Assembly: GCF_000826185.2 (NCBI RefSeq)
Contig: NZ_LN648875.1
Span: 740,356-804,355, forward strand
Origin: Microbacterium gorillae
Lineage (GTDB): Bacteria > Actinomycetota > Actinomycetes > Actinomycetales > Microbacteriaceae
Length of the DNA stretch: 64,000 nt
Reading direction: 5' to 3'
Part shown: in pieces, positions 7,736 through 16,333 of the stretch
Position numbering within the stretch: position 1 is the stretch's first letter
Layout: every line of letters starts with the position of its first letter
The notes under the pieces: model-generated
Told to the model about the DNA's origin: nothing
The model's database searches: none
Seen by the model: only the letters and a program-made list of their open reading frames with translations
Position numbers and translations under genes: made by a program

Positions 7736-8946
7736 GTCGGACGTCGCGGTGGCTGCTCGGCCCGGCCCTCGTCGCGGGCATCGCGTATCTCGACCCCGGC
7801 AACGTCGCGTCCAACATGTCCGCGGGGGCCGCGTACGGGTTCCTGCTGGTCTGGGTCGTGGTGCTCGGCAACCTGATGGCGTGGCTGGTGCAGTACCTCT
7901 CCGCGAAACTCGGCATCGTCACCGGGCGCAGCCTTCCCGAGCTGCTCGGGACCCGGATCGGCCGGCCGGGCGTCCGCGTCGCCTATTGGCTGCAGGCCGA
8001 ACTCGTCGTGATGGCGACCGACGTCGCCGAAGTCATCGGCGGCGCGATCGCGCTGCACCTCCTGTTCGACGTCCCCCTCGTGCTCGGCGGCGCGATCACC
8101 GGCGTCGTCTCGATGCTGCTGCTCGCGCTGCACGGCCGGCGCGGCATCGTGCCGTTCCAGCGGGTGATGATCGCGCTCGTCCTGATCATCGCGATCGGGT
8201 TCCTGGCCGGTGTCGTGCTCGCTCCGCCATCGCCTCGTTCGGTCCTGGACGGACTCCTCCCACGCTTCCAGGACAGCGGCTCAGTGCTGCTGGCCGCGTC
8301 CATCCTCGGCGCCACCGTGATGCCGCACGCCATCTACGCGCATTCCGCCCTCGTGCGTGACCGCTTCGACGTCCGCGATCCGAACCGCCCCAGCACCCCT
8401 CGCCTGCTGCGCGCGACGCGGTGGGACGTCTCGCTGGCGATGGCGATCGCGGGCACCGTGAACCTCGGGATGCTGCTGCTGGCGGCGCAGAACCTGGTCG
8501 GCGTGACGGGCACCGACACCATCGAAGGCGCGCATGGCGCGATCGCACAGCACCTCGGCCCGGTCGTCGCGGCGCTGTTCGCAGTCGGCCTGCTGGCGTC
8601 CGGACTGGCGTCGACCTCCGTGGGCGCGTACGCCGGCGCCGAGGTGATGTCCGGTCTGCTGCATCGGCGCATCCCGACGATGCTGCGTCGCGTCATCACC
8701 ATCCTCCCGGCATTGATCGTGCTCGCGCTCGGGGTCGACCCCACGGCGGCCCTGGTCCTCAGCCAAGTGGTGCTGTCCTTCGGCATCCCCTTCGCCGTGG
8801 TCCCGCTCGTATGGCTCACCGCACGGCGCGACACCCTCGGCGCGTTCCGGAACCGACGACGCACGACCGTGCTCGGCGTCGCCGTCGCGGGCGCTCTGAT
8901 CACCCTGAACGCCGCCCTGCTCTGGATGCTGTTCACGGGCGCGTGA
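7726..8946 (+). CDS. mntH: Nramp family Mn2+/Fe2+ importer MntH
   Basis: 406 residues with about 11 membrane segments. The Nramp TM1 metal motif DPGN (in YLDPGNVASNM) and the TM6 motif MPHAIYAHSAL are both intact. MntH imports Mn2+ (and Fe2+) with protons. The short, nearly leader-free start MPKSRTSRWLLGPALVAGIAYLD fits the family. Two metalloregulator boxes overlap its promoter and start codon, indicating repression when manganese is plentiful. It leads a plus-strand metal block that ends with an MntR-like gene. Confidence 0.95.
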   Translation: MPKSRTSRWLLGPALVAGIAYLDPGNVASNMSAGAAYGFLLVWVVVLGNLMAWLVQYLSAKLGIVTGRSLPELLGTRIGRPGVRVAYWLQAELVVMATDVAEVIGGAIALHLLFDVPLVLGGAITGVVSMLLLALHGRRGIVPFQRVMIALVLIIAIGFLAGVVLAPPSPRSVLDGLLPRFQDSGSVLLAASILGATVMPHAIYAHSALVRDRFDVRDPNRPSTPRLLRATRWDVSLAMAIAGTVNLGMLLLAAQNLVGVTGTDTIEGAHGAIAQHLGPVVAALFAVGLLASGLASTSVGAYAGAEVMSGLLHRRIPTMLRRVITILPALIVLALGVDPTAALVLSQVVLSFGIPFAVVPLVWLTARRDTLGAFRNRRRTTVLGVAVAGALITLNAALLWMLFTGA

Positions 8947-8989
8947 ACGCGGGTTCGCCGCCGGCCGGTCGACCTGGTTGACTGGGGGC

Positions 8990-9604
8990 ATGCGCCGGTC
9001 CCGGAACGTTCGGCTCGCGCGCGGCTCGGCCGCGGCGAGCGTCGCGACGTTCGTGGCGCTGGTCTCGCACGTCACCGCGGGCGGCGCGGTACCCTCCTGG
9101 CTCGGCATCGCGGTCCCGGCGATTCTCTCCCTCACCGTGTGCACCCTGCTGGCCGGTCGTCGGCTGTCCCTGCCTCGCCTGGCGATCGCTGTGACGCTCA
9201 GCCAAGCGCTGTTCCACCTGCTCTTCGTGCTCGGCGCCGCGCGGAGCCCCGGGGCGGAGACGACGCTCGGACACGACCACGCCGCGATGATGACCGCGAT
9301 CTCGGTCGCCGTGCCGACCGGCGCGGCATCCCCCGGGCCGATCATGTGGGGCGGTCACGCCGTGGCCGCGCTGCTCACGATCGCGGCCCTCCATCGCGGC
9401 GAGCGCGCATTGGCCGCGATCGCCCGCGTCACCGCGGAGCTCGTCGCCGCGGTGCGCCGCCGTCTTGCGCTCGCGGTCGGCTCACAGGCCGCGCGCGGTC
9501 CGGTTCGCCGCACACCGCCGCTGCCCCGCATCCTTCCGGTCCGCACCGCGCTCGTGCTTCACCACGTGCGCCGCCGTGGACCACCGCTGACCTCCGCGAT
9601 CTGA
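8990..9604 (+). CDS. Hypothetical membrane protein of the copper block
   Basis: 204 residues. Four or five hydrophobic segments occupy residues about 15-135 (for example SLTVCTLLAGRRL and LAIAVTLSQALFHLLFVLG), followed by an Arg-rich cytoplasmic tail (about 150-204). A His/Met-rich loop (LGHDHAAMM) could bind a metal. I do not recognise a named family. ATG 8990 is chosen over an upstream TTG. It lies between mntH and copC on the same strand; a role near copper or manganese handling is suggested only by context. Confidence 0.65.
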   Translation: MRRSRNVRLARGSAAASVATFVALVSHVTAGGAVPSWLGIAVPAILSLTVCTLLAGRRLSLPRLAIAVTLSQALFHLLFVLGAARSPGAETTLGHDHAAMMTAISVAVPTGAASPGPIMWGGHAVAALLTIAALHRGERALAAIARVTAELVAAVRRRLALAVGSQAARGPVRRTPPLPRILPVRTALVLHHVRRRGPPLTSAI

Positions 9605-9795
9605 GTCGCGCGTCCGGACCTCCGACATCACCCGTGCGCGGATGGACCACGGGCGCGCCCGTCGACGCCCCGGCGCCGACGCCCGCCCGTCGCTGATGGG
9701 CCGGCTCCACCGGTTCCACACCGGTGCTCATCGCAACATCGACCGCTCCGGTCGACGCCCCGGCGCCCTGCGCCGTCTGAGAGGTTCTTTTCCCC
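9605..9795 (+). other. Leader region upstream of copC
   Basis: This 191-bp gap has no gene. It contains a 17-bp direct repeat, GTCGACGCCCCGGCGCC, at 9661-9677 and 9751-9767. A GAGAGG ribosome site lies shortly before the copC ATG at 9796. No clear promoter hexamers were seen. Confidence 0.4.
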
Positions 9796-10454
9796 ATGTC
9801 CCGTTTCCGCATTCTCCTGGCCGCCACCGTGGTGGCAGCCGTGGCCGTGTTCGCGGTCCCCACCGCAGCTCAGGCCCACGACGAGCTCACCTCCTCCTCC
9901 CCCGCCCCCGACACCCACCTGAAGACGCCGCCGGAACAGGTCGAGCTCGACTTCTCCGCGGACCTCCTGCCCACCGGTCTCGCAGTGCTCGTGGTCGATT
10001 CCGCACAGACCGACCACGCCTCCGGCGAACCCGAGCTCAACGGCAACGTCGTGACCGTCCCGGTGTCCGACATGGCCGACGGGTCGTACGAGATCCGCTG
10101 GCGCGTGGTCTCCAGCGACGGTCATCCGATCAGTGGCATCGTCCCGTTCACGGTCGGCGAAACCGCCGTTGCACCGACACCCACCACCCACCCGGTCATC
10201 CGATCAGTGGCATCGTCCCGTTCACGGTCGGCGAAACCGCCGTTGCACCGACACCCACCACCCACCCGGCCACCGCCACCCCGACCTCGACCGCGGCGGC
10301 CGCCGCGGCGGCGAGCGACGCGGACACCGGACGACTGTTCCTCGTGGGCGGAGCGGGCGCGACGATCGCCGTGCTCGTGCTGATCCTCGTCCTCACACTG
10401 CGTCGTCGCCGCACGGCCGATGTCCGCGCTCCCCGGAACGGAGAGGAGCGATGA
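9796..10454 (+). pseudogene. copC: CopC-like copper-binding protein, frameshifted by a 74-bp duplication
   Basis: The start has a signal peptide ending AAQA with His as the first mature residue (HDELTSSSPA), the Cu-ligand N-terminus of CopC/YcnJ domains. The copper-resistance domain runs to VVSSDGHPISGIVPFTVGE. A perfect 74-bp tandem duplication (10119-10269) then shifts the frame, so the protein as written ends at 10383 with an Arg/Pro-rich nonsense tail (195 aa). Removing one copy restores a natural end: an Ala/Thr linker, one TM helix (LFLVGGAGATIAVLVLILVL) and a basic tail, with the stop at 10452-10454 overlapping the next ATG. The protein should bind copper at the cell surface. The break may be real or an assembly error. 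Confidence 0.85.
10119..10269 (+). repeat. 74-bp perfect tandem duplication inside copC
   Basis: Bases 10119-10195 and 10193-10269 are identical (77 bp each, overlapping by CGG), so the unit is 74 bp with 3-bp edge homology. Because 74 is not a multiple of three, the duplication throws copC out of frame. The copies show no difference at all, so the event is either very recent or technical; 77 bp is also a common assembler k-mer length. Confidence 0.95.
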
Positions 10455-10972
10455 GGCCCGGACGCATCGCCGCCGTCGCCCTGACGGCACTGGTCGGGAT
10501 CGCGCTCGCGGGTTGTGCGGCCGCGGCGCCGGCCGCCACCGCGGCACCCGCGAGCCTCACCGTCAGCGACGCCTGGGCGAAGGCCGCCGGGGCGTCCGAG
10601 ATGACCGCCGCCTTCGGTGTGCTCCACAACGACACCGACGCGGACATCCGGGTCACGGCCGCGTCGACACCCGCATCGACGTCGACGCAGTTGCACCAGA
10701 CGACCGCGAACGCAGCGGGAGAGATGGTGATGTCCGAGGTGAAGGACGGATTCGTCGTGCCCGCCCACGGCACCTTCCCGCTCGAGCCGGGCGGAAACCA
10801 CATCATGCTGATGGGGCTGACCTCCGCGCTCGTCGCGGGAGATGAGGTGACCATCACGCTCACGCTGGACGGCGGCGAGCCGGTCGAGGTCCGCGCGCCG
10901 GTGAAGGACTACGCCGGCGGCAATGAGCAGTACGAGGGCACCGGCGAGCCATCGCACGGATCGGGGCACTGA
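10451..10972 (+). CDS. PCu(A)C-type copper chaperone lipoprotein
   Basis: 173 residues from the ATG that overlaps the ancestral copC stop (ATGA). A lipobox (GIALAGC, Cys near 21) anchors it outside the membrane. The PCu(A)C fold shows its Cu(I) ligands: LHQTT, a following VMSEV Met, and the HIMLMGL end of the H...M(x)nHxM pattern. Its C-terminal His/Gly tail may add binding. PCu(A)C proteins deliver Cu(I) to cytochrome oxidase Cu(A) or share copper with CopC-like partners, which are adjacent. The stop overlaps the DyP ATG (TGATG), so translation is coupled. Confidence 0.92.
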   Translation: MRPGRIAAVALTALVGIALAGCAAAAPAATAAPASLTVSDAWAKAAGASEMTAAFGVLHNDTDADIRVTAASTPASTSTQLHQTTANAAGEMVMSEVKDGFVVPAHGTFPLEPGGNHIMLMGLTSALVAGDEVTITLTLDGGEPVEVRAPVKDYAGGNEQYEGTGEPSHGSGH

Positions 10973-12189
10973 TGTCCGCTCCCCGCATCACACGGCGGGG
11001 GGCGACCCGGCGACAGTTCCTCCTCGGAGGGGCTGTCGCCGGTGTCGGCGCGGCGACCGCCATCGGACTCGACACCGCACTCCGGGCCGCCGGGTCCCCG
11101 GACCCGACCCCCACCGAAGAAGTGCACGGTGCGGACACGGTTCCCTTCCACGGCGTGCACCAGGCCGGGATCGCCACCGCCCCGCAGGCGCACGCGACCC
11201 TGATCGGGTTGGACCTGCGCGCCGACGTCGACCGCTCCGCCCTGGCTCGACTCATGCGCATCCTCACCGACGACGCCGTCCGACTCACGGCCGGTGAGCC
11301 GGCCCTGGCCGATTCGGAGCCGGAGCTCGCCCTCGCCCCCGCACGCCTGACCGTCACGTTCGGTTTCGGCCCGGCGTTCGTCGCCCGCGCCGGTGGGTCG
11401 GCGCCGGCCTGGCTCGCCCCGTTGCCGGCGTTCGCGGTCGACCGCCTGCGGCCGGAGTTCAGCGACGGGGACCTGCTGCTGCAGGTCTGCGCCGATGATC
11501 CGCTCACCGTCGCTCACACGGTGCGCATGCTGCTGAAGGACGCCCGCAGCTTCGCCGCCGTGCGGTGGACGCAGAGCGGCTTCCGGCGAGCGCGCGGCAG
11601 CGAGGCGTCCGGGACCACGATGCGGAACCTGTTCGGACAGATCGACGGTACGGCGAACCCCCGCCCGGGCACCGTCGACTTCGACCGCGTGGTGTGGAGC
11701 ACGCAGGGGTGGCTGAGCGGCGGCACCGGTTTCGTGCTCCGCCGGATCGAGATGAACCTGGACACCTGGGATGTACTCGACCGGGGCGGTCGCGAGCAGG
11801 CCGCCGGCCGGTTCCTGGCCTCGGGGGCACCGCTGACCGGTGTCCGCGAGCACGACGAGCCCGACTTCGCCGCCACCACGGCGGTCGGGTTCCCCGTGAT
11901 CCCGGAGTTCTCCCATCTGCGCCGCGCGCGCAGCGACGACGCCACCCAGCGTATGCTCCGTCGGGCATACAACTATGACGAGCGCCCGACGGGCGGTGGC
12001 GTGTCCTCGTCCGGACTGCTGTTCGCGTCGTTCCAGGCCGACGTCGATGCGCAGTTCACACCCGTGCAGCGACGGCTGGACGAGCTGGATCTGCTCAACC
12101 GGTGGACGACGCCCATCGGCTCGGCCGTGTTCGCCATCCCGCCCGGCTGCCTGGCCGGCGGATTCATCGGCGAGACGCTCCTGGGATGA
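10972..12189 (+). CDS. DyP-type haem peroxidase with Tat signal
   Basis: 405 residues. The Tat signal is RRGATRRQFLLGG followed by a hydrophobic stretch, so the folded haem enzyme is exported. The DyP hallmark GxxDG is present (GQIDG at about 222-226) with the TANPRPG that follows it, and the proximal haem His is in PEFSHLRRAR near 314. DyP enzymes oxidise dyes, phenols or porphyrins with H2O2; EfeB-like members remove iron from haem or oxidise Fe2+. It is translationally coupled to the copper chaperone, a copC-pcuC-dyp arrangement that hints at metal redox work at the cell surface. Confidence 0.93.
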   Translation: MSAPRITRRGATRRQFLLGGAVAGVGAATAIGLDTALRAAGSPDPTPTEEVHGADTVPFHGVHQAGIATAPQAHATLIGLDLRADVDRSALARLMRILTDDAVRLTAGEPALADSEPELALAPARLTVTFGFGPAFVARAGGSAPAWLAPLPAFAVDRLRPEFSDGDLLLQVCADDPLTVAHTVRMLLKDARSFAAVRWTQSGFRRARGSEASGTTMRNLFGQIDGTANPRPGTVDFDRVVWSTQGWLSGGTGFVLRRIEMNLDTWDVLDRGGREQAAGRFLASGAPLTGVREHDEPDFAATTAVGFPVIPEFSHLRRARSDDATQRMLRRAYNYDERPTGGGVSSSGLLFASFQADVDAQFTPVQRRLDELDLLNRWTTPIGSAVFAIPPGCLAGGFIGETLLG

Positions 12190-12220
12190 GTCGTCGGCCG
12201 CGGGCGACTACCCTGGTGGG

Positions 12221-12826
12221 GTGCCCTCTCCCGCGGTCGACGACTATCTGAAGACGATCTACGCGCACACCGAATGGCAACCGACGCCGATCACGCCGTC
12301 CGGGCTCGCCACCGCGCTCGGGGTGGCCCCCTCCAGCGTGACGGAGATGGTCAAGAAGCTCGCCGCGTCCGGCCTGGTCGCGCATGTGCCTTACGGTGCG
12401 ATCCACCTCACCGCCGCCGGGGAGCGTCGTGCGGTGGAGATGGTCCGCCGTCACCGCCTCATCGAGACGTGGCTGGTGCGCACGCACGCGTACAGCTGGG
12501 ACGAGGTGCATGACGAGGCGGAGGTCCTCGAGCACGCCGTCAGCGACCGCCTGCTGGCCTCCATCGACGCCCAGCTCCGCCATCCCCGCCACGATCCGCA
12601 CGGCGACGCGATCCCGGACGCCGACGGGACGATCGAACGCGTCCCGTTCGTCCTGCTCGCGGAGGCCGCGCCCGGTCACACCGGCCGCGTGGTCCGCGTC
12701 AGCGACCGCGATCCGGAGCTGCTGCGTGCCCTGGACGATGCCGGACTGTCCGTCGGGACCACGGTCACGGTCGGCTCGACGCCGGTCCCTCCGGGCGCCG
12801 AAGCCGCGCTCTACCTCTCGGTCTGA
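12221..12826 (+). CDS. DtxR/MntR family metalloregulator
   Basis: 201 residues from a GTG preceded by GGTGGG. Winged helix at about 1-70 (VDDYLKTIYAHTEWQ, PSSVTEMVKKLAASGLV). The metal/dimer domain keeps the MntR-type ligands: Asp in VDDY, His in RRHRLIETWL, and Glu/His in DEAEVLEHAVS. A FeoA-like SH3 domain (about 125-200) ends the protein, as in DtxR/IdeR and long MntR forms. It closes the metal block that starts with mntH and is the likely reader of the two boxes in the mntH promoter. Mn2+ rather than Fe2+ as co-repressor is inference from that link. Confidence 0.9.
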   Translation: MPSPAVDDYLKTIYAHTEWQPTPITPSGLATALGVAPSSVTEMVKKLAASGLVAHVPYGAIHLTAAGERRAVEMVRRHRLIETWLVRTHAYSWDEVHDEAEVLEHAVSDRLLASIDAQLRHPRHDPHGDAIPDADGTIERVPFVLLAEAAPGHTGRVVRVSDRDPELLRALDDAGLSVGTTVTVGSTPVPPGAEAALYLSV

Positions 12827-12844
12827 CCTCGCGCACCCCGGGCT

Positions 12845-13783
12845 TCACGCCAGGCGCGAGACGGCGGCGACCACGGCGTCCCAGAACGCGTCGACGTCAA
12901 GGTCCATCGCGACGTGGACGTTGGGTTCCCGGCCGGTCACGCCGTGCAGATCCACGCTGGTCACGCCCCGCGTCTCGGTGCCGACGAGCTCCACGTCCAT
13001 CCGCACATGGCGGCTCGTGACCGTCTCCGGCGCGGCGAGCACGGCGACGGCGACGGGGTCGTGCAACGGGCCGTCGGGCATCCCGAACATCTCATCGTTC
13101 GTGCGGCAGAAGAATTCCATCAGCTCGTCGCTGAAGCGCGCGGTCTCGTTGCCGATCGCCACGATCCGCTCGCGCACGGCCGGGGTCAGCAGTGCCTGGT
13201 GGGTGATGTTCAGTCCGACCATCGTGAACCGGATGCCGGAGCGGACGACGATGTCCACGGCCTCCGGGTCGACCCAGGAGTTGAACTCGGCGTACGGGGT
13301 GTAGTTGCCGCGCTCGGTGGAACCGCCCATCCAGACGATCTCGCGGATGCGCTCGTGCAGGTCCGGACGGTCGCGCAGCAGGATCGCGACGTTCGTGATC
13401 GGTCCGGTGGCGATGATCGCGACCGGCTCTTCCGCCGCGGTCAGGACATCCGCGAACAGGGTCTGCGCGTCCCGCTCCTCCAGCGCGAACGTCGGCTCGG
13501 GCAGCACGGCCGGTCCGCCCAGACCGTTGGCGCCGTGGATCCCCTCGGCCGTCTCCAGCACGCGCGCCAGGGGGCCGGCCGCTCCGGCGGCCACCGGGAT
13601 GTCCGAGACACCGGCGACCGACAGCACGACGCGGGCGTTGTTCGCGGTGTGCGCGAGATCGACGTTGCCGCCCACGGCCGTCACCGCCCGCACGTCCAGT
13701 GCGTCCGAGCCCAGCGCCAGCCAGAGCGCGAACGCGTCGTCGTGGCCGGGGTCGCAGTCGATGATCACGGGGATGGCATGCAT
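12845..13783 (-). CDS. Nucleoside hydrolase (IunH family)
   Basis: 312 residues. The Ca2+ site motif DCDPGHDDAF is at residues 9-18; ATGPITNVA, the long active-site loop WMGGSTERGNYTPYAEFN and a later HDPVAVA complete the family signature. These cytosolic enzymes split N-ribosyl bonds of purine or pyrimidine nucleosides to give base and ribose for salvage. Length is normal. It is a single gene, convergent with the DtxR-type gene with an 18-bp gap. Base specificity cannot be read from the sequence. Confidence 0.94.
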   Translation of the reverse strand: MHAIPVIIDCDPGHDDAFALWLALGSDALDVRAVTAVGGNVDLAHTANNARVVLSVAGVSDIPVAAGAAGPLARVLETAEGIHGANGLGGPAVLPEPTFALEERDAQTLFADVLTAAEEPVAIIATGPITNVAILLRDRPDLHERIREIVWMGGSTERGNYTPYAEFNSWVDPEAVDIVVRSGIRFTMVGLNITHQALLTPAVRERIVAIGNETARFSDELMEFFCRTNDEMFGMPDGPLHDPVAVAVLAAPETVTSRHVRMDVELVGTETRGVTSVDLHGVTGREPNVHVAMDLDVDAFWDAVVAAVSRLA

Positions 13784-13832
13784 CCTTCGATCCTCTCACC
13801 CGCTGGGGCGGACGCGGTCCGCGATGGAGGCT

Positions 13833-14804
13833 TCAGAACTTCGTGAACGGCCAGACGGTGCGGGTGGCTTCGGCGCAGAACTCCCATGCCTGCGCGCCGA
13901 CCTCCGGCTGCTCGCTGATGCGGGTGATGCGGTTGCGCTCGCCGCGGGCGGTGACCCGTGGCGTTCCGCGAAAACCGGCGAGCGGGCCGACCATGTCACC
14001 CGACTGCACCGACGGATCGATCAGGGCCCGGACTTCCGCTGCGGCACCGAGCTCCTTGGACTGCGCGATGGGCGTCTGCAGGTTGTCCAGGAAGCGCTTC
14101 AGCCGACCCGGTTCGTTCACTCCGCGAACGCCGGGCGAGCGACCGCCCAGCGAGTAGCCCGGGTGCGCGAGCACGCTGCCGACCGGGTTGCCCGCCTCCC
14201 GCAGCCGACGGTCGGCCTCGGCGGCGAGCGCCTGCGTCAGGAACTTCGACTGCACGTATGCGCGGTGGACGGAATAGCCGGACTCCAGCTCGGGCGCGAG
14301 TTCGGTGGAACGCCACGAGGCGACCGCGACCGAGCCGAGCCACACCATGCGGGCACCGGGTCGCCGCTTCGCGGTCTTCGCCAGCGCGGGCAGCAGCTCA
14401 CCGGCGAGAGCGAAGTGACCGAGCACATTGGTCTGCAGGACGAGCTCGTGCCCCTCGGCCGACTGCCGCCGCTGGGGCGGGTGGACGAGTCCGGCGTTGA
14501 GGATCACGCCGTCCAGCCGATCCCGTGATCGCAGCGTCGCAGCCGCCGACCGGATAGATCCGCTCTTGGTGACATCGAGCAGGATGGACTCGGTCGAGGC
14601 GTTCGTCACACGGCGCAGAAGTGCGGCGCGGGCGGCCTGCAGCCGATTGGGGTTGCGACCGGAGAGGATCACGTGAGCGCCGGCGCGGGCGAGCTGCTCG
14701 CTGGCGAAGTATCCGAGGCCGGCCGTGGCGCCGGTGATGAGGAAGACCCGGCCCGTCTGATCCGGAAGGTCTTCGTCGTCCCACGCTCCTGCGCTGCTCC
14801 CCAC
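13833..14804 (-). CDS. Short-chain dehydrogenase/reductase
   Basis: 323 residues, long for a classical SDR and similar to retinol-dehydrogenase-like members. Rossmann motif TGATAGLG near 22-29, NAG in VILNAGLVHPP, Ser in LGSVAV, and catalytic Tyr/Lys in RAYVQSK near 168. A C-terminal extension (about 240-323) probably shapes the substrate pocket. The GTG start at 14804 has its GAAGG very close, so a slightly different start is possible. Substrate unknown; no operon partners. Confidence 0.88.
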   Translation of the reverse strand: MGSSAGAWDDEDLPDQTGRVFLITGATAGLGYFASEQLARAGAHVILSGRNPNRLQAARAALLRRVTNASTESILLDVTKSGSIRSAAATLRSRDRLDGVILNAGLVHPPQRRQSAEGHELVLQTNVLGHFALAGELLPALAKTAKRRPGARMVWLGSVAVASWRSTELAPELESGYSVHRAYVQSKFLTQALAAEADRRLREAGNPVGSVLAHPGYSLGGRSPGVRGVNEPGRLKRFLDNLQTPIAQSKELGAAAEVRALIDPSVQSGDMVGPLAGFRGTPRVTARGERNRITRISEQPEVGAQAWEFCAEATRTVWPFTKF

Positions 14805-14913
14805 CCTTCAAATCTAGCCCGCGTGCCCGGCCTCCGCGGTGTCCGCTCCGCGTGCCGCGCCGGTCCGACGGCCCGCCGCCTATGCTGAGGGCCACGACCG
14901 GTGGAGGACCGAC

Positions 14914-15480
14914 ATGGGCAAGCTCGAGGACGCCGAACGCGTGACCGTGCACGGGGCCGCGCAGTGGCGGCAGTGGCTGAGCACCCACGGTGCGGACTCG
15001 ACCGGGGCATGGGTCGTCCTTCCCGCCGGCACCACCCGCGGATCCCTCTACGACCAGCTCGTCGAGGAGGCGCTCTGCTTCGGCTGGATCGACGGCGTCG
15101 CGAAACCGGAGGACGGCGCGTCCCGTCTGTGGTTCGCGCCGCGTTCGCCGCGCAGCGCCTGGGCGGCATCGAACAAGGCCCGGGTCGAGCGCCTGCTCGC
15201 GGACGGACGCATGACAGCGGCCGGACAGGCGCTCATCGATGCGGCGAAGGCGAACGGCATGTGGACCGTCCTGGAGGGTCCGGAGGCCGGGATCGTCCCG
15301 GACGACCTGGCCGCCGCGCTCGACGCGGACCCGCGCGCGCGAGCGACCTGGGACTCCTTCTCCCCCAGCGTGCGCAAACTCGCCCTGACGCACATCGCCA
15401 TGGCCAAGACCGCCCCCACCGTCGCCCGCCGGATCGAGCAGATCGCCGCCGCCGCAGTCCGAGGAGAACGAGCCGTATGA
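14914..15480 (+). CDS. YdeI/OmpD-associated family protein
   Basis: 188 residues. The ATG at 14914 is chosen for the GGAGG 6 nt upstream. It shows the YdeI family pattern: WRQWLSTHGADSTGAWVVL, EALCFGWIDGVAK, FAPRSPRSAWAASNKARVERL and a C-terminal helix bundle with SPSVRKLALTHI. Family members are linked to stress and antimicrobial-peptide tolerance in enterobacteria; function in actinobacteria is not established. Its stop overlaps the ATG of a 35-codon membrane peptide. Confidence 0.85.
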   Translation: MGKLEDAERVTVHGAAQWRQWLSTHGADSTGAWVVLPAGTTRGSLYDQLVEEALCFGWIDGVAKPEDGASRLWFAPRSPRSAWAASNKARVERLLADGRMTAAGQALIDAAKANGMWTVLEGPEAGIVPDDLAAALDADPRARATWDSFSPSVRKLALTHIAMAKTAPTVARRIEQIAAAAVRGERAV

Positions 15481-15584
15481 CCGAACGCGACCTGATGTTC
15501 GCGGTGATGGCCCTCATCATCGGCACCACGCTGGTCGTCACCATCTGGCGCCTGTACCGCAACCGCGGACGCAAGGACGACTGA
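15477..15584 (+). CDS. 35-aa single-span membrane peptide, coupled to YdeI-like gene
   Basis: An ATGA overlap with the preceding stop starts a 35-codon frame: a short acidic head (MTERD), one hydrophobic helix (LMFAVMALIIGTTLVVTIW) and a strongly basic tail (RLYRNRGRKDD). The positive-inside rule predicts a cytoplasmic C-terminus. The overlap and sensible membrane topology argue for a real gene. I know no family for it; it could tether or modulate a partner at the membrane. Confidence 0.6.
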   Translation: MTERDLMFAVMALIIGTTLVVTIWRLYRNRGRKDD

Positions 15585-15625
15585 CGCCTCTCGCCGCCCC
15601 AGGCCCCTGCCGTCGAGGTGGCGGC

Positions 15626-16261
15626 TCAGGCGAACGCTTGCCGAAGGGGGGCCGGGTCTCCGCGGAGTTCTCCCGCATCGATGGCTTGGTCGACGGTGAG
15701 CGCGCCGGCGACGAGGCCGACGACGGTCTCCGCGTCGGCCACCAGTACGGTGTCCGGGCGATTCTCGTCACCGATGCGTGCGCTCGGGCCATCCTCGTCG
15801 ATGCGGAGCACGATGAGCAGACCCTCGACGTCAAAACCGACCTCGACGGCCGGCGTTGCCGTTCGACCGTGGAGGATGGCGGGTAGGGCGAGAGTCAGCC
15901 AACGCGGGCGGAACTCGTCATCACCCCGACCCTCGGCCAGCAGGGGAACGCCCCAGCGACCCAGGGCCTCCATCGGTTCTTTCAGTTCCGCGCCCCATCG
16001 CGTCAGTCCGTAGAGGACGCCTGCACCTCCGAGCGCTCGTTCCACGACGCCGGTCTCCTCCATCGTCCGCAGTCGTTCGGCCAGGAGGTTGCTCGCCACC
16101 CCCGGCAGGGATGCTTTCAGCTCGCCGTATCGCAGAGGTCCGGGCAGCAGCTCGCGCACGATCAGAAGGTTCCAGCGATCTCCGACGACGTCGAGCGCGC
16201 GTGCCAAGCCACAGAACTGGCCATAGGAACGCCGCGACGGAGCATTGACATTGTCAACCAC
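15626..16261 (-). CDS. HxlR family regulator with C-terminal SCP2-like domain
   Basis: 211 residues from a GTG start. The HxlR winged helix spans about 15-105 (FCGLARALDVVGDRWNLLIV, LPGPLRYGELKASL, LAERLRTMEETGVV). The C-terminal half (about 110-211) resembles an SCP2/sterol-carrier-like ligand pocket, found in other actinobacterial HxlR fusions. The start sits about 6 nt after a TATAAT box, so the mRNA is probably leaderless. Two dyads in the same region are likely autoregulatory sites that also face the divergent DUF1761 gene. Confidence 0.85.
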   Translation of the reverse strand: MVDNVNAPSRRSYGQFCGLARALDVVGDRWNLLIVRELLPGPLRYGELKASLPGVASNLLAERLRTMEETGVVERALGGAGVLYGLTRWGAELKEPMEALGRWGVPLLAEGRGDDEFRPRWLTLALPAILHGRTATPAVEVGFDVEGLLIVLRIDEDGPSARIGDENRPDTVLVADAETVVGLVAGALTVDQAIDAGELRGDPAPLRQAFA

Positions 16262-16276
16262 GCTTGATTATATCAA
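16245..16276 (-). promoter_or_regulatory. HxlR promoter and paired dyads, leaderless
   Basis: On the minus strand TATAAT (complement of 16267-16272) lies just before the GTG at 16261. Two short palindromes flank the start: TTGACATTGTCAA (16245-16257), inside the first codons, and TTGATTATATCAA (16264-16276), over the -10. Both share TTGA...TCAA ends and are centred 19 bp apart, so a regulator dimer could bind each on nearly the same DNA face. The HxlR protein is the likely ligand. Confidence 0.65.
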
Positions 16277-16333
16277 CCGCATCTCGTTGTCGCCAGGACT
16301 CACCGAGTCCGGGCCGTCAGGAAGGTTTGGGGC

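Noticed and set aside
9605..9795. Small RNA or riboswitch before copC
   Set aside because: Only a 17-bp direct repeat was found; no conserved riboswitch core or terminator could be recognised by eye.
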